A stretch of DNA of 64,000 nt. Origin: Liolophura sinensis (taxonomy: Eukaryota > Mollusca > Polyplacophora > Chitonida > Chitonidae). The translations under genes were made by a program, and so were the position numbers. Below are positions 26,801 through 37,904 of the stretch, one piece after another (position 1 is the stretch's first letter; every line of letters starts with the position of its first letter). The notes beneath the pieces are model-generated. The model was not told where the DNA came from. It saw only the letters and a list, made by a program, of their open reading frames with translations, and did not search any database. Location of the stretch: NCBI RefSeq assembly GCF_032854445.1, contig NC_088303.1, positions 23,539,265 to 23,603,264 on the forward strand, in the 5' to 3' direction.

Positions 26801-28382
26801 TAAGAGATACGAGTACTATATCTGTACTACAAGGTCATACCTCTGCTGAGCCTCCTTCTGATCTCCAGATAAGAGATACGAGTACTGTATCTGTACTACA
26901 AGGTCATGCCTCTCTGTATCTTCATTTTATCAAGCCAGTCACTTCACATATGTAGCTATGTTTAATGTCTTTATCTAAAAGACACAAATAACCGACCCGT
27001 TGATCCGATAGCTTATGGATATTAATAAACCGAGTATTCAGTTAAATAGTAGGCAAGTGACTGATTTAATGCGAATGCATGCAGCAGTAGATATATTAAA
27101 ATGAACTCTTCGTTTCTCAAATTCAAGACATGTAAATACTATATCCATACTGTTTGCTATAAATCAAAGTCATTCCTTTCGACTGCACTACGTAACCCTC
27201 TTGTTTGGTAAAGGTAAGGGTCTTGCTAGCTTGTACATGCATGGTGAAGGTTATACAACACTACTTAACCGTCTTGTTTTCTAAGGCAAAGGTGTCGGTA
27301 GTATGTAATGTGTTGAGGTTACATTATCCAACCTTTTTGTTTTCCAACGTAATGGTCACGCTAACTTGCAATGCGCAACAGTCATACCAACCCTCTTGTT
27401 TGGTTTTGTAGCTTGTATCAGACATCGGGCCCAGGTTCTTATGTATCACAGCATTGACTTTTCCTAGTCTTCAAGTTTTATTGTTGATTTCTGTACCGTA
27501 TGTCTTAGTGAATCATTTTGTTTTGTGTGACGCATTGTGCATCGGTAAACAATGATTTGTCGCAGTCTGTAGGATTCTGTGCTGGATCTTGCAAGGCTTC
27601 GTGTCTTATCATTACTTGTGTGCAGGCGCTGACCTGACTGCTGAAGATCAAGACGGTGACACTTGTTTACACATGGCCCTAATGAGGCACCACTTTACCA
27701 CGGAGATTGAAACGGCCATACCCATACTCAAAGCAGTAAGTATCAAAAGATCAATTAATCACACGAATGACCACTTGTCAAGCTGAATTCCTCACGAACG
27801 ATGGTTGTGTATACACTACCAACTGCAAGCTGCATATACCATCTAGAATACAGCAAACTGCCTACTTAGGTGATAATGTATAGTATGTACAGCATGCCAC
27901 AAAGCAGTTCATCTAGCTAAGGGCAATAATGTAAATTTTAGCAATGAGTAGGCAAAGCATATAAGTGCACACGTCTGTGTCTTTCAGATCCGAACTGAGC
28001 TGAACATGACCCAGAATGAGAGTCAGACTGGAGCTGATATCGCCTGTTACCTGGTACAGCATGGGGCCAGCCTCACACACCGTAACCACCAGGGCAAGAC
28101 CCCCATGGACTTGATCAACGACCCACGCATAAGAGACGCAATATGCCGCTCTGCTGAATCTTGTCACAAAAAGTAAAAGTGGTGTCGTCTGGCCACAATG
28201 CGATTGAGAGTCTGTAGGACTCCATATGTTTTTATACGTACACTATTACATTGATGGCTCTCCTTCGATTCTCACACGATGCCATGATAATTACTGAAGA
28301 TTTGAGTTTCAACTTTGAAAGATCATCATTAAAGGGTAATAGGCATGCTTTGATTTTTGCCATACTTACACATTATATCAGC

Positions 28383-28422
<40 letters not shown>

Positions 28423-29812
28423 CAGTTATATAAATTTCCTGTTATTATACGGATGCTATTTTGTGTTTGGTGATACGTGTGCTGACTTTCCATAAAGTCC
28501 TCGTTGTATAAACAGACATGCTATAATCATACTTTGACGATGGTCGTTTTTATATAAAAAAAACATGCTATAAACATACTTTGATATATAGGCATAGTTT
28601 TGGCGGTGGTCTTTGTCTTGTATTATATTGCTATATGAACTATTGAGAAGACGCGATATAAATATGTCTTGCTGGTGGTCATTGCTATATGGATTAGAAA
28701 TGCCATGTTATGAAAACCCTAGTAGTGATCTTACTAGCTGATGTAAAATGTTATATGTGTTGACGTGTTGTAAACTTGCCCTCTGTGTTGTTTTGGCCAC
28801 ATAGGCTAGTGTTAAGGTGTTGTGAACATTGTCTTCATGATGGTTTTGGTCACATAGATTAGTGCTGAGATGCTGCAACAGTCCTTCATGGTGGTTTTGG
28901 CCACATGGACTAGTGTTGAGATTTGCAACAGGCCTTTATGGTGGTTTTGGCCACATAGACTAGTGTTGAGATGTTGCAACAGGCCTTCATGGTGGTTTTG
29001 GCCACACGGACTAGTGTTGACATGTTATAAACATGCCTTCATGGTGGTTTTGGCCACACATAGACTAGTGAAGACGTGTTATAAACATACCCTCGTGGTG
29101 GTATTTGCTACATAGTGTTGACGTGTTGTAAACATGCCTTCATGGTGGTTTTGTTACATAAACTAGTGATGGCGTGTTATAAACATTTGATGGCAGCCTT
29201 TACACTATTACCTAGAAATGATTTGTGATAACCATAATTTGATTCTGACCTTTGTTATATTAACATGCTTTGATTTTAATAACCTTTTGTTGTTTAAACT
29301 ATAGCTGTGAAGTGTTTTGATAGTGGTCTTTATCTTATAAAGCAGATGCGAAGTGTTACAAAAATTATTTGATTGTGACCTTGTGGCTTGATCATGAATG
29401 ACGAAGTACCTGTGCTTTGACAATGATCTTAGCTACACACAAGGTGATAATGATAGTATCGAGCATTCTGCTAAGCATAGGATAGAGTTCATTCGGCATG
29501 ATGTTTCATAATAGACTCTATCCGGTTTAGACGACTGACTGGCTCATATATAAATAACGCTATACCCTTTTACTCGTGTGTTTCACTTTTGTAATCTACC
29601 AATCACCCACAAAACACCTTGATTGTGTTAAAGTTCAATCTGACGCTTGCCGCGCCAGACTTACTTGTCAATCAATATATGTAACGGTTTGCTTGGTCCC
29701 GCCCAACAGGTTTTCATTTGAAGATCTTCTCTACAGGAATAAGTACTTGGAAACGAAAGAACGTGAATTGCTCAAAACACTAGCCAGAGCCAATCTGTCG
29801 TCTATTAGTTGA
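13752..29812 (+). CDS. Mind bomb (MIB2-type) homologue without visible RING fingers
   Basis: Seventeen exons join in phase to 823 codons: 13752-13974, 14873-15044, 17008-17114, 17698-17898, 18259-18398, 18928-19035, 20240-20344, 20686-20875, 21763-21899, 22714-22862, 23418-23574, 24396-24550, 25097-25223, 26102-26204, 27626-27735, 27988-28172 and 29710-29812. Domains: MIB/HERC2 at about 5-70 (CRVVRGPDW); ZZ zinc finger at 76-130 (VCGSC, HCTVC, LCTICY, KHDLTH); second MIB/HERC2 at 150-234 (FPGAKVVRGPDWEWG, GGSYYKDHLPVLG); two MIB repeats at about 250-395 (MQEGHGAWNPRMA, EGHGGW, WTFNPSC); Asp tract 403-414; ankyrin repeats at about 430-775. Mind bomb proteins are cytoplasmic E3 ligases that bind Notch ligands through the N-terminal modules and ubiquitylate them through C-terminal RINGs. 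Here the ankyrin region ends in CRSAESCHKK. If GTAAAAG at 28173 is the donor, a short tail (FSFEDLLYRNKYLETKE) follows; if not, TAA at 28174 stops translation. No RING follows in either case. MIB2 is favoured over MIB1 by FPGAKVVRGPDWEWG and VDVKKEDGFTALHLAA. The last exon is less certain (about 0.55). Confidence 0.93.
14259..14462 (-). repeat. SINE type A, near full length
   Basis: Read on the minus strand: a B-box-like GTGAGTTCAAGTCCAGCTC, GCTTCCTCTCCGG, then ATAATGCTGGCCGCCGTCG, TATAAGTG and an A/T-rich tail. It lies in MIB intron 1. Confidence 0.8.
17466..17555 (+). repeat. SINE type A, 3' part
   Basis: TTTCCTCCCATCTTAATGC, GGCCGCCGTCGCATAAG, AACACCAATCAAATAAATAA. In MIB intron 3. Confidence 0.8.
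18025..18100 (+). repeat. SINE type A, short 3' fragment
   Basis: GGGTTTCCTCCGGGGTCTGC, GGTTTCCTCCCACCATAC and CCAACCAAATAAATAAAT. In MIB intron 4; the part after the CCACCATA motif is deleted. Confidence 0.7.
18483..18715 (+). repeat. Short tandem duplication in MIB intron 5
   Basis: About two and a half diverged copies of a unit of roughly 110 bp with recurring CGGT(C/A)ATTTC(A/G)TATTA, AAGTACGT(T/C)TG and CACTGTAACTTTTTG-like motifs. Confidence 0.6.
19836..20190 (+). repeat. tRNA-derived SINE, type B
   Basis: tRNA-like head (TGACCTAATGGTTAGAGCGT as A box; GGGTCGGTTCAT as B box), a unique body, then TCATATGACTGAAATG, TATGACGTTAAACCCCAAGC and a (CATA)n tail. It lies in MIB intron 6. It shares head and tail organisation with the copy at 5338. 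Confidence 0.85.
22883..22980 (+). repeat. Short tandem repeat after MIB exon 10
   Basis: About four diverged copies of a 20-26 bp unit (CACCTTCA(A/T)AT, TCTCACACAT) directly after the exon-10 donor. Confidence 0.6.
23880..24117 (+). repeat. tRNA-derived SINE, intermediate type
   Basis: A degenerate tRNA-like head (TTTAAAGCGCTGGCTTGAG ... ACGAATCCAGG), then GTCATATAAGTGAAACATTC and CGGCGTTAAACACCAAGCA. The 3' end combines features of types A and B. In MIB intron 11; a similar AAGTGAAATATT piece follows at 24180-24240. Confidence 0.7.
26205..26935 (+). repeat. 73-bp tandem array with decoy donor sites in MIB intron 14
   Basis: About ten units start at the exon-14 donor itself (GT at 26205). 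Each unit has (A/C)AAGGTCATACCTCT, a CTCC(T/A)TCTGA segment, then AAG|GTAAGAGATACGAGTA. Corresponding donor-like positions are 26285, 26361, 26433, 26506, 26579, about 26652 (mutated), 26724, 26800 and about 26869 (mutated). Confidence 0.9.
27185..27420 (+). repeat. Second degenerate array resembling the exon-14 end
   Basis: Three to four copies of (T/C)AACCCTCTTGTTTGGTAAAG followed by GTAAGG or GTAATGG, about 65-75 bp apart. They resemble the real exon-14 end (GTAACACTTCTTGTTAGCAAAG then GTAATAG in the genome). Confidence 0.6.
28384..28420. repeat. (AT)n microsatellite
   Basis: Pure AT run. Confidence 0.95.
28470..29440 (+). repeat. 57-bp minisatellite in MIB intron 16
   Basis: The core at 28745-29190 has seven or eight units with GGTGGTTTTGGCCACATAG, ACTAGTGTTGA and ATGTT(G/A)(C/T)AA. 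More decayed units (TGGTCTTT, CTATAAACATACTTTGA) extend on both sides and fill most of the intron. Confidence 0.85.
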
Positions 29813-31700
29813 AAGTTGTCAACGATGTGTAGCCCTCCAGTACTGTTTGATGTTTACATTTGATATGGTCATCTTAAACATCGACTAATACTAAAGTGTT
29901 ACATACAAGTGTGATCGATCAAGTCTGAGCCATGTAATCTGTCAGACAGCTGGTTGTGATGATTTATACATTCATGTTATGAGGAGCACGTGGTTTCTTG
30001 GAAACAACCATTCAATCAGAAAAGGTGATCATCAGTCCGTTTTTGATAGTGTTTAAAATGAATCACAAATAGGCCTATAAAATAAGCTCCTGTTTATTAG
30101 GAAGAAATATATACCGCTAATATAAATAATAATTTGCGTGTTTTTTCCATTTGGCTTTTCGTCCACGTGTTCGCGGGATTTCATTGCTTGTTAAGCATGT
30201 AGGCCTACCTTTGTTAAGTACCTGGGTATTGGCAAAGGTAGGGCTATCTAGATCCAGGCCTACATGGGGTTCATCTGGCTGTGGGTGTCGTGTTTGTACG
30301 GTTTCAGCGATGGATTGCTTTTCAAATATATTTTCTTTATTATGCACACAAATGTATCTATTTTGTGTTCAAAATGTCTTGTGTTTACCGTTTGGTAGTT
30401 AGTGTGCGGTAGATCCGGTGTTGAATCCCGAATTTGGTCATACCCAAAACTTTCACATTGGTAATCTTGACAAGAACAAAAAAAAAGGAAAAAACAAAAC
30501 TAAAAAAACCCTGAACAGCAGAAAACAAGAAAACGTTATCTTGTGTCCCTGCACGTTGTATGTGTAGCCTATACATGTTTCCAGGTGAAATACTGCCTCG
30601 TAAATTTACCTCAGTCTGGGTTTGTTCATGTAAATATTTGAACAGTATAGCAAATTACACGACATGTAGCACAATGGCTTGGACAGAATCAGGAAAAAAA
30701 AAAACTCAACACGACACTTCTCGCAGTCTCAGAAACTCCCAGGAACCCCAAGAGTCCCAGGAACTCTCCCAGTCACTAAACCCAACGCTGCCCCAAGACA
30801 CCTAACAGGACACCTTCCTGTCACTGAATACAACACAGTCTCAGTCACCCCACAACACCTCCCGGTCACTGAACCTAACACTTTGTTTCACTCCGTCCAA
30901 AACTCTAACGCTCAGACACCAGATCCAATCATGAGATCTAGGATTCATTGGATATAGGCATTTCCAGAGGAGGTTTACTTAACAGAACTATCATTAACAG
31001 GGATTACACTTCTTTGATACAACACGCATGGTGCTAAAGACTACCACGTGTTTCGATCCAGCGACCCCAGTCTGGCATCTTATCGCCTGCTGCACACCTC
31101 AACCCTCTAGTTTACCATTTGCCAAACCTGTTTCCCTCCTAAATAGGCATGTATGTGCGCATGCATGAGGGTTTACGTCGTACTCAATTTTATCGTCGTA
31201 TAACGATGAGAAGTCATTAGGTGTGTGTACATATACTGTCTTTTTGTGGCACGAGGAGTCCATGCTGCTGAAGTTCTGCAGTAACATTCCTAAGACATCA
31301 AACGTGACACCCCACCCAGCCACGTTATACTGACAACGTGCCAACCAATCCGGTTTCCTTGGTTTGACTCGTTCCGCTCCTCTATCCATGCTACACTCTT
31401 GGTGCTGAGCGCTAAGCAAAGTCGTTGGTATGACCATACGGGGTTTGATCCATGTCTCCCGACTTTTTGGCTCTGATAACTAGGCCACTCGAAAGCCTGG
31501 CATGACGTTCACATGGACAAGTTTGAAATGTACATATATACATTTTGTCGAGAATAAAACATTTTTTCCATGACTTCAGGGAAACCCAGGAATTTGCCCA
31601 TGGGGAATTATTTGGAAAATGTCTAACGGAAGAGCCAGACCTTTGTGGAGATACGAAGCATCAACCAACACATTCAGGATACTTTTTTAGACACGGGCAG
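29813..31700. other. Intergenic, MIB to RPL22
   Basis: The MIB and RPL22 genes converge here. I see no further exon and no RING-encoding segment on the + strand. 30720-30890 is a CT/CA-rich stretch with recurring CCCAGGAAC and CCGGTCACTGAA pieces. A poly-A run interrupts 30476-30510. A definite poly(A) signal for the MIB gene was not identified. Confidence 0.5.
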
Positions 31701-31708
31701 TTGACCTC

Positions 31709-31714
31709 TTTATT
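31709..31714 (-). terminator. RPL22 poly(A) signal
   Basis: AATAAA on the minus strand, about 95 nt after the RPL22 stop codon. Confidence 0.7.
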
Positions 31715-31805
31715 CATTAACAGGCAACACTAAAAACAAATTGACATGTTTTTCACTGTGGCTGCATATTTGCTTTCGTTGCTAAGCAACTGAAGAGGCA
31801 TGTCT

Positions 31806-34800
31806 TCAATCGTCAGCATCTTCTTCCTCATCTTCGTTATTGATCTGGAAGTAGCGTAGTTCATAACTGTCCTTCTGATTGGCTACCACCCTCAACCAAT
31901 CACGTAGGTTGTTTTTCTTCAGGTATTTCTTTGTCAAGTACTTCAAATACCTGTTCAAATGAAGGTTCAAAATTACTCACAACATTTATACACGCTGATA
32001 TGGCAACATTAACAAATTTAGAACAACATTCGCGACACATCCAGGAAATTCATGCGTCAGTGGCAGATGCTTGCAGATGAGTTAGAACATAACATGCGAA
32101 CTGCCCATACTAGTGAGCATTAACTAAAAAAAAAAAAAAATGAGGGGAGTAAAACTGCAGATGTCTAGGCAGGTGACACCCATCTCAACCTGAAAAAAGC
32201 TCTGCACAGTATCTCCTCTCTATAAAAACAGTTTTCTACGAGTTTTTCTGGACAGTCCGTCTGGGGTAGAAACCCTGTTACTGTTAATACTGTGGATACC
32301 AGAATGTCAGTACCTCCTGACTAGAGGCTACATGTAATCTGCTGGCTATGGATTTAACATTCCACCTCATAGGTCCAGACATTGTGTTGAGTGGTAAGGA
32401 ATATACATGCATGGGAATAGAAGCTTACTTGATTGCTGATCAATGCCATATTTAACAATTGCCCACATGCAGTGGCCGTCAGCTCCCTGGGTAACAGAAT
32501 TCAAATGCTCAGCCGAGATACTCACCTCTTTGAGAACGGTATATCAGCTATGAGAGTAATTTTGGACTTGTTCCTCTCAAGGGACACATTGTTGCCAAAG
32601 TTGCCCATCTTGCCGTTCACTTTGATGCGCTCATGCAGAAATTTTTCCTATAACCAATCAGAGCAGATCATTTGGGTTAGGGAAGGGAACCCTAATCCCT
32701 GTTAGGGAAGGTAACCCTAACAAGCATAGAATAAGTCATGGGTAACTACCATCCATAATTCATGTAAAAGAAAGCTAAAATACAAAGTAAAAATCATCAT
32801 ACAGACAACTGAAAACTATGCATAAAAATATTTTCGTGAAAATCTAAAAAAATAAATAAAGGTATACTGATGCATAGTTTTAAGTGGTCTATTTTGTGAC
32901 GACTACTTTGAGTTTTAGAGGTTTTTTTCTTTAAAGTATGGGCAGGCTTTAACAAAGAGATTTAGCTAGAAATGATGTAAACAAATGCAAGCACATGCAT
33001 GTATACTTAACATTAATTTTTAATATACAACAGGGTCAACCTGGTTGTAATTTTTTGATTGTAAATTATGACTATCGATGCTTACGATCCCTTCACGCAA
33101 TTAGGTGTTGATTGTAACTTAGAGCTATAATTGTGATCTTCGTGATGTACAAGCAACCCTGATCCCCTTGTGCAAGAGGCTCCTGTTAATTTTTGGAGAT
33201 AAATTCTTTTGCAATTGCCCGAATTTATTTCAATATCTCTGCAGAAAAAACTCACAATTACTTTATATACCTTAATTTTGTCAGAAATGGATATACTGAA
33301 GAAGTTTAACCATTTACATTTATATTAAAATATACAACAGCTGACCTGATTGTTCTATAACACCACACACAAATATTACATTTATGTGACAGCGACGAGA
33401 AGACACAGCATCTCAATCAAGGGCAGCCAGAGAGAAGGCTGATACTTACAAAGTTAGCACAGTCCATGATGCCATCCTCAACAGGGTGGGTGCAGTCCAG
33501 GGTATACTTCAGACTCGTCTTCTTTTTCTTCCCCTTGCTCCCACCCACTGTCTTCTTACCTGAGCGCTTCACTGGTTTCTGACCCTAATAACAAACCAAA
33601 ACTAAAGTTTACTTTTCATGTTGAGCGGGAGTGTGGGTAGGTGGGGGTGAAGGTGCCAATATTCCGTGACAAAATAATGATGAGATTTCCACAACTTTAC
33701 ACACATTTGTTAACATTGCCAGAAACACACTGCAACTGCAAAAGGTAGACGAGGTCAAAGACTCTGGTAAGGCCAGTGGGGAGGTTGCCAGGTTTCCCAA
33801 ATTAATCCATTTCCTCACTGGTTTTAGGACATCGGATGGATTTGCTACAGGAACACACCTGTCATCCAGTTGACCAGGAACCTGATAACTGATCCTACAA
33901 ACCACAAATGCTCTAACCAGGCTTCAAATATCTTGACATTTCTCAACACTTCAGAGAATCAGTGATTATTTTCTTTGCATGAATTTAGCGAATATATGGC
34001 CACTCCGAATACAAGTGTTACATTTACAAAGCCGTGTTTTCTTGATGAAAGTTTACAAGTACATGATTAAATATTAATGCAATTTCTCACAGATTGAATT
34101 ATATTTAAGATTGTGGACTACAGCATATTTAAATGTGTTAAGACGAATTAAGGCTGGTTAGATGTGCAACAATAGATAGTCTTAACTACACACAGCACCA
34201 CTACTACAGAAATAGTGAAAGGACAGTCAAGCAACCAAGCAGTGATCAGGCCAAGGGAGGTAACTCTGTACTTTCCGTAGATAGTGAAGATATTGTGGGT
34301 TTCAGATGTGTATATAAACATATACCAGGTAAACTTAGTTTACAAGTTAAACAGTAAAGTAGTAAACAAGTTTACTACTTTATTTATTTGATTGGTACTT
34401 TTTACTGTAGTCAGGAATACTACACTTATATGACGACAGTCAGCTCCAGGAGGGGGAAACTTGTTTTACTACAAAAAAAGGTACAATTTTGTAAGTGTAT
34501 TTCTCTGCTCAACAGTTGTATATGATACACAACATACAAATCCTATTATCATTTTCGTCATTTGATTTCTAAATCAAAGTGGGCATATCAGCTTTCAGGG
34601 CCTAAAATTCAATTTGGATCACTACTGCCTTATACTTTCCATGGAGATAAGAGGAAAGCTTACAAAGAGGTAATGATAACTCATACAAAGAATGTGATGC
34701 CAGTTGGGGACTATCTAAACTAAATATCACACAAACATTAATCCAATACCCTCCTTACATTGTTCTCATGCAAGCCTGAGTCCTCAACACTGTCTAGGGC

Positions 34801-34989
34801 TCAAAGCCATTTTATGGCAAAGTTTACCAGGCCCAAACTTTAAACACCTCCATGAATTTTAAGCCCTGACTTTCTAATGTAGCAAATGAACATTAACAAA
34901 AAAACTGGCAAAGAATATAATACAGAATAGTGAATCTACATGCACATTCAAACCTCTAAACGCTTTTTGCGCTGTGCCTCCTTCACCAT
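31806..34989 (-). CDS. RPL22: 60S ribosomal protein L22 (eL22)
   Basis: Component of the large ribosomal subunit that binds rRNA. Three exons are certain. 33450-33584 encodes [11 protein letters not shown], a Lys-rich stretch and [19 protein letters not shown]. 32526-32647 encodes [20 protein letters not shown] and [11 protein letters not shown]. 31806-31950 encodes [33 protein letters not shown] and an acidic tail ending in DADD, stop TGA at 31806-31808. All splice sites are canonical and in phase. The acidic C-terminus and the conserved core match the family. The start exon is the weak part. A phase-compatible candidate is 34954-34989, encoding [12 protein letters not shown] and followed by GTTTGA, which would give 145 residues (vertebrate L22 is about 128, so the N-terminus is longer). 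If that exon is wrong, the ATG lies elsewhere upstream. Confidence 0.93.
32721..33449. other. RPL22 intron 2, AT-rich
   Basis: No coding signal or recognisable repeat seen. Confidence 0.4.
34378..34465 (-). repeat. SINE type A, 3' fragment
   Basis: TTTATTTATTTGATTGGTAC and CTTATATGACGACAGTCAGC on the + strand, i.e. a minus-oriented copy. Confidence 0.65.
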
Positions 34990-37900
34990 TACAAAAAGTG
35001 GATGCATTCTGGTATGTTTGTCCTAACAACCATAAGCAAGCTTGGAAAGCAAGGAAAGAAACAGTATTACTGACAAGAATTCACAGTTATCTGAGAGGCA
35101 TGTGGTGGGCATCTCATACCAGAAAAAATAACCATTTATCAGGATGTGTGCAAATCTGCACTGGAATCAATCTTTGACCCTATAAGTCACTTTCGCATTT
35201 TGGAGGGCCGCCTTTTATTTTTTTTTTCAACAGACATATTGCGAGATCTCGCATTAAAGGGGACCTGGGTGCTAATTGTCACTCAACAGCCTATGGTTTA
35301 ACCTAGCGGCAGCATGCTTACTACATTTAATATCTGTTTCATTGAAATTCTGCATAGGAAATCATATCCTCATTCGCAGTATCTGGAGAAACTGAAAATG
35401 CCAGTTATAGAAGTTAAATCAGAAAGTGTTAATTTGAAATGTTGCCATTTTGTTGGCTGTGAAAAGCAGGTGCAACCTCAAACTTCAAAGGCCACTGTGA
35501 ATTACTGAGTGTTAATTTGACCATGGCTGCTCTGTTGTGGCGCACATCCTGAAATGCAAATGTCACTTATTTTGCAATACACAGAACTTTATAGCCTAAT
35601 TAAATCCTATCTAATTCTCTCTCTTGATAAGACAATGAGATGGACTAACTGAGAAAAGGTCATGTAAAAAACGCTATAGAGGTTTTAAGTGCAGAAAGGG
35701 AAATACACAGCGTTTTGAAAAGGGACATCCATTATACACTGAATCGTTAGCATACGCTTTCTAATTCATTAGGCTACCTACCTATACTCTTGTTACCTCT
35801 AATGTCAGATAGAAAAATACTTTTGTTCGTTTATTTGATTGGTGTTTTGCGCTGTTTGTGGATATTTGGGAATTTAAAGCTTGAGGGTGCTGTCAGCAGG
35901 TAAAGTGTCATCAATGGGTAGCGGCGTATTTTTTAATCCTGTGAGGTGGCGCTAGTATGAAGCAGGGCCTTGAGCCATTGTCATGTTAAGAATGGATTGT
36001 AGTGTAGTGTCTACACCATTATAATGTTATCAGTTTCTATCGTAACGTCATACTGTCTTTAATGTGACATCATGTTGAGCTAGGAAAGGAACATATTATG
36101 TCAAAAAATGTCAAGGTCCTTCTGCCGGGCATTTTACAGGTTCCCATTCATTGGAGAAGCAGCTTTTCAGTATGAACATCTGAGAACGGGCTCATTAACT
36201 AACAATAGTCACCCTAATCTTTACAACTGCCGAATATTTCACTTTATACGACGGTGTCCAGCATTAGTGTCACCGACCTCATTCTCAGATGTTCGTTGTG
36301 AAAAACTGAATCATTGGTTCAATGAGTTGTTACTACCACGTGACGGCATCCAATTCATAAAACTCTCATACAGGGCTTGTAGTGTGGAACTTTTATCTGT
36401 GACCGCTGAAATGTTCTTATCTGCAGTACGCGGCATTGTTTTATGCCAAGGACGGTTGACATATCAGTTAAAGAAGTAGAAGTGACAGAGGCCCTGAAAA
36501 TATTCTACCAATGAAAACCACGTGGCCCATGCAACCATCTCGTAATGGCGGCCTTTTGAGTCCTCATTTAACGACATTAAATACCTTATTGTAGTTTTAA
36601 TCAACCCAGTAGCCTCTGTGGTGTAATTAAAGCCTTAATGTAAATGAAGCTTTATTAGTGGAGGGCGTGAAAGCGAATTTGTGTCTGAAAGGCGTTACTT
36701 TCTCATTGAAATTAAGCAGTTTTAATGGAGAGCTGAACACTTACAACCGGCATGATGGCGTTATGGCTGAAAAGAGATCGAAAGCGAGGTTCGATTTCCT
36801 AACAAAATATTAATGTTAAGCATTTTCCCATCGTAAGAGATTTATCATATTTTTTGTCTTTATAGAAGTTTTACTTTAGTGAATTTAATATAAAACGTCA
36901 ATAAAATGTGACTTAATTTATTCCGAAATGTTACAGGTTTTGCTCTGCTGATATAAACGGCCATTTTGTAAGAAAATAATTCTGTCTTTCAGGCCGTGCA
37001 TCTGTCTTCATCTTTTTTTGTTATAACCAACGATGTAATTTTATTGGAAGCAAATCATTCTGAAACGACTTGCCTAATTTGAGAACCTATGTAAGAATTC
37101 TTGACGGAAGTGTAGCAACAGAGGTGTATTGGCGGAAATATTCGAAACAGCAGCTCGAAAAACAGGTGTCCGGCGTTGAGAGTCGGAAACCAGGTTGGAG
37201 GTAAAGTCGGAAGTTCCACCCACCGCGCATCATCCTGGGGGAAAGAAACCGGCCTGTTTTCTGGTTTTGAAGGTCTGTTTATTCTGATTTACGCAACCAG
37301 TATTCTTTTTAAAGTCACAAACGAAGCTATGACATGAAGCAAAGCGACGGCTAACGTAAATAAGTGTTATATTTCGTGGCAGTTAATATCGAGATCCGAT
37401 CATTCCGATGCTCTGCATTTGTCATAGCCTGGCCGATGACGATGCTCAGATTCCAGCAACGTTCTTTCATAAATATTTATATGATTCCTAATCAATGATA
37501 ATGTACCCGTGATTACGCCAGGCTGCTAATTGGTGGTGTTAAAATGAGATTATGTTGTAGTTTACAAAGATTGTATGGTAAATTATGCCAGTGTTTAACT
37601 TTTTTTACTCAGCACTGTTTCGTCGGAGTTCCGATCATAGATGTACAGGTAGGGCCTACAATACATCACTTCGATCGTGTTTGTTCTGATTCAGTACAAG
37701 TCATTTTATTTTAGCTGCATCACTTCTTTTTAAGGCTGATTTTGTTGACTCTTCAACCGTAGCTCATTATTACTTAGCACGAAAGAATCCAACTCCTTTT
37801 TTTACACTGTCCTAGTGTCATTGGAATCTCGATGCTTACATTGTTAATTTCGTCCTCAACGAAGATCCAGGCCGATTGTCTTGGTTATCAAACAGATCTC
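34990..37900. other. Divergent RPL22-AP2M1 interval, left part
   Basis: No supported coding exon. Fragments of SINE type A occur at 35825-35860 (TTTATTTGATTGGTGTTTTG) and 36230-36260 (TTTCACTTTATACGACGGTG); the latter lies in a 123-codon open frame (36108-36479), which I therefore do not accept. Non-coding first exons and promoters of RPL22 and AP2M1 are expected between here and 39.8 kb. Confidence 0.4.
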
Positions 37901-37904
37901 GCAC

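Noticed and set aside
30117-30347. Reverse open frame with HPQPDEPHVGLDLDSP
   Set aside because: No start context, no recognised domain and no splice partners.
34974-35177. Open frame [19 protein letters not shown] with a possible transposase zinc-binding look
   Set aside because: The Cys/His spacing does not fit a transposase family I can name, and there are no terminal repeats.
36108-36479. 123-codon open frame
   Set aside because: Contains a SINE type A fragment and has no family similarity.
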